DNA from: Voacanga thouarsii
Taxonomy: Eukaryota; Streptophyta; Magnoliopsida; Gentianales; Apocynaceae
DNA length: 64,000 nt
Direction of reading: 5' to 3'
Assembly (NCBI GenBank): GCA_026120185.1
Contig: JANUWF010001491.1
Location: forward strand, 744,001-808,000
Below the pieces are notes generated by a model, which saw nothing but the letters and a program-made list of their open reading frames with translations, searched no databases and was not told the origin of the DNA. Shown here piece after piece: positions 60,801 to 64,000 of the stretch (position 1 is the stretch's first letter; every line of letters starts with the position of its first letter). Both the position numbers and the translations under genes were made by a program.

Positions 60801-63800
60801 AATTGAGTGCACATTAAATATTTAAATGGATTGGACTTATGGCCCGTTTGATAAATTAAGTCTAAATGTATAAGGTTGGAAATTTCAAATCTGAAGTGTG
60901 AAAACTGAATCTGAATATTGAAAATAATCTAGTATTTGATAAATTTTATTCTCAATCTTGGAAAGTTAAAAATTTACATTTTCATTCTTTTGCTTGAGAA
61001 AATATTGTAAATATACTTTCTATTCACTCATTTCAATTATCACCTTTGTAAAATGATTAAAATAATTTTTGTAATCAACAAAGAATATATATGGATTTTA
61101 GTCATTCATAATTTTGCACAAAAGAACTTTACATTTTGACAACTTTGTCATTAGTGTAATTGTTTTAATTGTCAAAAGTTAATTAATCAATGTTTGAAGA
61201 GGATGGAATATTTAATACTCTCTCCATCTAGATTTGAACATCAACAATGAATTCCCACCCTCCTAAAATAAGCATATTTTCCCTATACATTTCCACGGCT
61301 AATCTTCTTTATTTAAGGGATAACAAACTCCATTAATCTGTGAATCCCAGCACTAATCTCTTCTCTAATTAATAAGGGTAACTTATCCATAATCAAATGT
61401 TCTTCTAAATCTTTGTGTAAGTCAAAATAGAATATTCATATTTGGAGAGAGTGAGGAATTTTTATTTTTACAGTGCTTAAATTATATTGAATTATAAAGT
61501 TTTTATTTTGCAATATTTATTTTTATATAGTGTTTTATTACATTATGGGATAAATAAAAAAGGATAATGATAATTAAGTGACTAGCATATTTAGATTTAA
61601 AACTGAAGTAACTTCCATTTTCTCTTAATATTAATAATTGTATCTAATTAAATCTTAAACAATCAAGTGGTAACAAATTTATCTTATCAATCACAATGAA
61701 CTAAATAAGTAATTAATAGTATTTGTTATCAAACGCATCTAATTAAATAACTATTTAATCAATAATTTTAACTACTTAATTGAGTTCATTTGTGGATGTT
61801 CATTTGTCCATTTAAGTCCATGTCCATCTATCTATGCTCTTTAGTAAATAAATAAGCATTTTTTTTTTAACTCTAGTTTTCTGGGAAGAGAAATTATCAA
61901 CCATTTGACCCAAGCTTACCTACCACCACCCATACCATATTCCCACCCTGACCTTTACCCATCCTAACCTTGTACCCACCTTTGCTAGGGGTGCCTGCTA
62001 GGTCTAGTCCCAAAATTGAATATGAGCTTAGACCAAGTTTGAGCAATCTGGATTAGTTTTTCTATTTTCTATATTTTATTTTATTTAAATAATAAAAAAT
62101 TGTAATAAATATGAAAATGATAAAAATAATTCTTAGAACACACACACACACAAAAACAAAAGCTAAGTCCAAGCTGAACTCTATCCGCTTTCACTTCAGG
62201 CTCGGCATGAAAATGACCGGACCAAGCTGGCTTGATGGCTCAATTGATAGTCCTAGGCCCCTTAACAATGAAATTGATGGATTTCACTACAATTTTATAT
62301 ATATATATATATATGGTCGTACAAGTATCTTGTATAAAATAAAAAAATTGCATTCCTTGTACTTCAATATTTAGTAGGAAAAAAACTGTATATTCACCCA
62401 CCCCCAAGCTACCCTAGTCCATTCACCATTTCCTTCTTACAACGCCTTTCCCTGCTGCCTACCCCTACCCCCTTAATTGGTAGCTGCCTCTTTTTTCTTG
62501 TTTTCTCCATATGGTATGTATTGCATAGAAAAGGATTTTTTTTTTAATAAGTTAAATCTTTAACCTATAAAGGTCAATTAGACACAATTTTGATTTACAA
62601 AGAAAAGAAATTAAACACGGTCATTAAAAATGGGTGGGATTGGACATTTTTTTTAAAAAAGTTCTTAAATTTGACTACTTTGACATTGGTTTAACAACAT
62701 TTGACTCTTTAAAATGGACTTTTTAGATTGAACGGGATATTCAGTTAAATCCATCAGGTTTATTGGACATCCATTTAAGTCCATAAACTTGATTCTAATA
62801 ATCCACATCCATTTATTTATAGATTAAATTTAGATCTTTGTTGGATTTTAATCCAAATTGCCACAACTAATTTTCCTTTAGAAACACATTTAACTTCTTT
62901 TATAGTGTTATGTTTTGAATAGGTAACTTGTACTTATTGTTAGTTGTGAAGCCATTCATCCAATTGTATAGTTGATTACTTGAGTATGAGCTCACACAGT
63001 TACAGAAATGAGACCCAAATGTTCCACCAAGCTCGTAACAACCAGCTTACAGCTAATTAGTCCTGGACTTGGGTGTGGTACATTTGGTCGAATCCCACTG
63101 CTCTGTGAATTCTTATGTTGGGAATCAGTTAAGAGTACATTTGGTCGAATCCCACTGCTCTCTTCCTTTAAAGCTACATCAGGAAGTATAAAGCTTGTAA
63201 CATGTAGTAATTGATCTGTGTAAGTAGTGTCCTGCTTAGTTGAGAATGTGAATGACCAAGACATGCATGCTAAGTGAGCGCACATGCATTTGCATTTTCT
63301 CCTAAACTTCAAATTCCTTCCAAAATTTCCCCTAATCTTCGAATTCCTTTCAAAATTTACATGAAGTAAACGGAGCCTTTTTGGTATTTGGGTCTCTTTT
63401 CTTTTTTCTCAACAACTTGTCTAGCAATATATCTTAATTTTTTGCATAAAACAGATGCAGGCCCTCAATCACCTGCTGATCATTTGCGTGATGTCTTCTA
63501 CAGAATGGGACTGAGTGACAAGGTAATAACTGATAGATAATCACCTTAATACTATTTAGATTGATGGTCTGTGGTGCTGATTAGTCAAATTTTGACATCC
63601 AGGAAATTGTTGCACTTTCTGGTGCACACACATTGGGAAGGTCCAGACCAGAGCGTAGTGGTTGGGGCAAACCAGAGACAAAATACACGGTATTCTGATG
63701 AATGTTACATTGACTGCATTAGAAACTACCTCAATATGAGGTGCATTTGAGTTTTCGTTTATATCTCCTTCAAGAGATAGTATGTTAGACACATGATCGT

Positions 63801-64000
63801 TACAGATATCATAAATCACCTCGAGAAACATAGAAGTATCATATTCATTTATAATTTTCAGAACCAATAAAGAAGGTTGAGAATTTAAAAGTTGCCTTCT
63901 TTCTCTGGATAATCAAGGAAAATATATCCTCCTCCTACCACTGATATAGAACCATGAGCAAATTTTGTTGTAATTTTAGGAATTGGATCTAGGTCACCAG
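45567..64000 (+). CDS. sAPX: Chloroplast ascorbate peroxidase, exons 1-7 and start of 8 (3' partial)
   Basis: Class I heme peroxidase that reduces hydrogen peroxide with ascorbate in the chloroplast (stroma, or thylakoid-bound if a C-terminal membrane exon follows outside the window). Exons: 45567-45803, 45907-46059, 47360-47480, 47551-47651, 47724-47811, 63455-63522, 63603-63689; a tentative eighth from 63980. They give 285 continuous codons with GT-AG introns. Residues 1 to about 105 form a Ser/Ala-rich transit peptide; the mature part begins near [18 protein letters not shown]. Distal pocket [11 protein letters not shown] (Arg132, Trp135, His136); proximal heme ligand His265 in [16 protein letters not shown]. 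Alternative start at Met31 (45657), the first Met of MASLTVSS. Intron 5 is 15.6 kb and full of transposons. No stop was found in exons 1-7, so the gene may be functional. Confidence 0.93.
45907..46059 (+). CDS. sAPX: Ascorbate peroxidase exon 2
   Basis: 51 codons, [11 protein letters not shown] to KFCHPIL, phase 0 at both ends. Holds the transit-peptide end and the first helix of the mature enzyme; the next exon opens with the Val that completes HPILV. Confidence 0.92.
46060..47359 (+). other. Ascorbate peroxidase intron 2
   Basis: 1300 bp, GTAGTA to AAG, T-rich. I see no transposon or gene in it; only an A15 run at about 47170. Confidence 0.8.
47360..47480 (+). CDS. sAPX: Ascorbate peroxidase exon 3, distal heme pocket
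   Basis: Begins [12 protein letters not shown] and ends KHAANA, phase 1 at the end. Carries the distal Arg, Trp and His that activate hydrogen peroxide. Confidence 0.95.
47551..47651 (+). CDS. sAPX: Ascorbate peroxidase exon 4
   Basis: [20 protein letters not shown] through QLASATAVE, restoring phase 0. Introns 3 and 4 are only 70 and 72 bp. Confidence 0.95.
47724..47811 (+). CDS. sAPX: Ascorbate peroxidase exon 5
   Basis: [20 protein letters not shown] then ECPEEGRLP, ending CCAG|GTAAGA, phase 1. Next coding sequence is 15.6 kb away. Confidence 0.95.
47965..48720 (-). mobile_element. Gypsy 3' LTR in peroxidase intron 5
   Basis: Noncoding part just downstream (minus strand) of the gypsy polyprotein end. 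It holds a TATA-like box (tgtataaatacccc on the minus strand, about 48388-48401) and a GC-rich block with gccggct repeats (48540-48650), the layout of the LTR remnant at 18241-19000. Boundaries are estimates; no target duplication found. Confidence 0.5.
48721..49930 (-). pseudogene. Gypsy integrase and C-terminal tail
   Basis: Minus-strand: [31 protein letters not shown] (first catalytic Asp present), [16 protein letters not shown], then [15 protein letters not shown], where relatives have SDRD, so the second Asp is lost, and [13 protein letters not shown] with the catalytic Glu. After a stop at about 49442 follow [32 protein letters not shown] and [20 protein letters not shown]. Stops and shifts (49080-49140 and 49330-49440) mark it as dead. 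Same family as segments 13650-17935. Confidence 0.85.
49931..51640 (-). pseudogene. Gypsy reverse transcriptase and RNase H
   Basis: From right to left: [47 protein letters not shown], then [20 protein letters not shown] with the catalytic YFDD intact (about 50970), [26 protein letters not shown] (thumb), and RNase H/connection pieces [58 protein letters not shown]. Frame breaks occur at about 51010, 50770 and 50490. Order and lengths are as in complete gypsy pol. Confidence 0.87.
51655..52295 (+). mobile_element. Solo LTR (641 bp), TSD CTCTC
   Basis: Runs from TGATGCAGAACACGAAAGG to CCTGCATCA and is flanked by CTCTC (51650-51654, 52296-52300). A TATA-like box (gtctataaatagag) lies at 51963-51976, so sense is plus. 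Same family as the minus-strand LTR ending at 55774. Inserted between protease and reverse transcriptase of the gypsy element. Confidence 0.92.
52301..52990 (-). pseudogene. Gypsy aspartic protease region
   Basis: Minus-strand [18 protein letters not shown] and IIDSGSCT (catalytic DSG), then a one-base insertion shifts [20 protein letters not shown] into the next frame, followed by [40 protein letters not shown] and a Lys/Glu-rich linker ([20 protein letters not shown]). The linker runs into the pre-RT region on the far side of the solo LTR. Confidence 0.8.
53050..54359 (-). pseudogene. Gypsy gag
   Basis: Starts [20 protein letters not shown] at 54359, has a frame break at about 54210 and 53600, then [37 protein letters not shown] and [20 protein letters not shown] (the conserved late capsid block), [12 protein letters not shown], and at about 53110-53150 [16 protein letters not shown], the CCHC zinc knuckle. 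The order is normal; two or more frameshifts show it is inactive. Confidence 0.85.
54360..54579. other. Gypsy leader or junction, no gene
   Basis: Sequence upstream (minus strand) of gag. No LTR or primer-binding site recognised here, so the 5' LTR of this element appears deleted. Confidence 0.4.
54580..55195 (-). pseudogene. Second gypsy protease fragment
   Basis: Minus-strand [40 protein letters not shown] (protease, with DGG in the catalytic position), then after a stop [32 protein letters not shown] and [10 protein letters not shown]. It is homologous to the protease at 52301-52990 but from a different element, and closer in layout to the one at 58430-58700. Nothing of pol follows. Confidence 0.75.
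55200..55774 (-). mobile_element. LTR, same family as solo LTR 51655, minus strand
   Basis: Minus-strand start TGATGCAGAACACAAAAGGA at 55774. It aligns with 51655-52000 (gattctacaatccagcttta, gaaattctagctta, tctataaatag). The far end is lost: it runs into a run of about 18 Gs (55256-55273) and then the protease fragment, with no GCATCA-type end. The two could be one element with a large internal deletion. Confidence 0.65.
55775..55913 (+). mobile_element. Truncated LTR, family of the 56267-59446 element
   Basis: Matches the last 130 bases of the LTR at 56267-56796 (cccctgattctttcttt, ttaa(a/g)caac(a/c)(c/t)catat, gctgaaatggtgctg) and ends gcatca. Only the 3' part is present. Confidence 0.7.
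56267..56796 (+). mobile_element. 5' LTR of the short gypsy element
   Basis: Begins TGCAGCAGTTAAG, ends gctgtgtca. A TATA-like box (tatctataaatatc) lies at 56549-56562. Confidence 0.8.
56797..56812 (+). other. Primer-binding site of the short gypsy element
   Basis: GTTTGGTATCAGAGC follows the LTR directly; TGGTATCAGAGC is the initiator tRNA-Met complement. Confidence 0.85.
56860..58780 (+). pseudogene. Gypsy gag-protease, decayed
   Basis: Begins [20 protein letters not shown]; the capsid part shows [15 protein letters not shown], then in another frame [16 protein letters not shown] and [15 protein letters not shown]. The protease region is at 58459-58700: [20 protein letters not shown], with Ser where the catalytic Asp should be, then [16 protein letters not shown] and a decayed FDVLSM...HIFLGC block. 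Many stops and frameshifts. The zinc knuckle was not found. Confidence 0.7.
58912..59446 (+). mobile_element. 3' LTR of the short gypsy element
   Basis: Begins TGCAGGAGTTAAG after the polypurine tract, ends gtgttgca. Aligns with 56267-56796 throughout, including tatctataaatatc at 59210-59223. Confidence 0.8.
59447..60378. other. Intron 5 sequence, nothing recognised
   Basis: T-rich, with no transposon signature or coding sequence. Part may be original intron, since the MITE that follows is inserted in it. Confidence 0.4.
60379..60656. mobile_element. Stowaway-like MITE
   Basis: A 278-bp element with terminal inverted repeats: CTCCCTCCATTCTATAATAT at the left and the reverse complement of CCCTCCATCCCATAATATAA at the right, flanked by TA on each side (60377-60378 and 60657-60658). 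The sequence and the TA duplication are those of Tc1/mariner-derived Stowaway MITEs. No coding capacity. Confidence 0.85.
60845..61735. mobile_element. Possible inverted-repeat DNA element
   Basis: Begins (gccc)CGTTTGATAA and ends TTATCAAACG, a perfect 10-bp inverted repeat about 870 bp apart. The interior is AT-rich and noncoding. No clear target duplication could be read, and a 10-bp match at this distance might be chance, though the ggcccgtttgata wording is common at the ends of plant DNA transposons. Confidence 0.35.
61736..63060. other. Intron 5 sequence with simple repeats
   Basis: No gene recognised. Includes (AC)6 at about 62141-62152 and (TA)n at about 62298-62315, and a C-rich stretch at 61915-61985 and 62395-62475. 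A repeated wording 'gacatccatttaagtcca' occurs at about 62766; related text is at 60774 and 61800. Confidence 0.4.
63079..63161. repeat. Direct repeat, 26 bp, 57-bp period
   Basis: tacatttggtcgaatcccac plus tgctct occurs at 63079 and again at 63136 without change, about 320 bp before exon 6. Confidence 0.95.
63455..63522 (+). CDS. sAPX: Ascorbate peroxidase exon 6
   Basis: Completes the split codon after exon 5 to give [20 protein letters not shown] then SDK; ends phase 0 at AAG|GTAATA. Confidence 0.95.
63603..63689 (+). CDS. sAPX: Ascorbate peroxidase exon 7, proximal heme ligand
   Basis: [20 protein letters not shown] then WGKPETKYT. Contains the proximal His of the heme and the Arg-rich region used for ascorbate binding in the family. 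Confidence 0.95.
63980..64000 (+). CDS. Ascorbate peroxidase exon 8, tentative start
   Basis: After an acceptor (TTTTAG) the last 21 bases resemble the codons expected for KDGPGAP, but one base short of the normal frame: read in phase they give ELDLGHQ. Either the true exon lies to the right of the window or there is a small indel. The window ends here. Confidence 0.35.

Larger units (their letters stand above)
47812..63454 (+). other. Ascorbate peroxidase intron 5, 15.6 kb, transposon-filled
   Basis: Starts GTAAGATA and ends AAACAG, splicing phase 1 to phase 1. It contains, in order, a minus-strand gypsy element (47965-54359) with a solo LTR inside, gypsy fragments (54580-55913), a two-LTR gag-protease element (56267-59446), a Stowaway-like MITE (60379-60656) and a possible inverted-repeat element (60845-61735). 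The other introns are 70-1300 bp, so nearly all of its length is insertions. Confidence 0.9.

Noticed and set aside
62992..63312. 106-codon minus-strand frame with a repeated SSGIRPNV segment
   Set aside because: The repeat comes from the 26-bp DNA direct repeat; there is no family resemblance and it lies in the peroxidase intron.

Overview
The window reads as nuclear DNA of a flowering plant, most likely a eudicot. It is AT-rich and gene-poor, has GT-AG introns, holds one host gene for a chloroplast enzyme, and is mostly nested LTR retrotransposons. Nothing suggests a prokaryote: there are no operons, and no tRNA, rRNA or CRISPR array was recognised.

Layout. 1-7910: a Copia LTR with its primer-binding site and leader (minus) abuts a Ty3/gypsy integrase remnant with a 3.7-kb LTR (plus). 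7911-13643: the 3' noncoding end and LTR of an Athila/Tat-type gypsy element (plus), interrupted by a 3.4-kb solo LTR. 13650-17935: a gypsy integrase tail (minus) cut by two Copia solo LTRs. 17936-22806: LTR remnants and a Copia gag-protease pseudogene (plus). 22807-38126: a two-LTR Athila/Tat-type element (minus), decayed, with three more solo LTRs inside. 38690-41163: a LINE-type reverse-transcriptase tail with a solo LTR inside its zf-RVT region. 41164-~45401: a probable Helitron (minus) carrying fragments of several host genes: a protein kinase, ribosomal protein L30, a GDSL lipase and an LRR receptor kinase.

45567-64000 (plus, running off the right edge) is the one host gene that looks functional, a plastid ascorbate peroxidase. 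Exons 1-7 keep their frame, their splice sites, and the distal and proximal heme-pocket residues. Its intron 5 is 15.6 kb and holds a gypsy element (minus), a solo LTR, fragments of other gypsy elements, a short two-LTR gag-protease element (plus), a Stowaway-like MITE and possibly one more inverted-repeat element.

The most informative signals are: (1) eight solo LTRs whose 5-bp target-site duplications can be read directly, seven perfect and one with a single mismatch; (2) the Helitron-type 3' terminus (CTAG plus hairpin) with host-gene fragments all on the same strand; (3) the peroxidase gene carrying about 15 kb of transposons in one intron. All transposon coding regions seen carry stops, frameshifts or lost catalytic residues, so they are annotated as pseudogenes.
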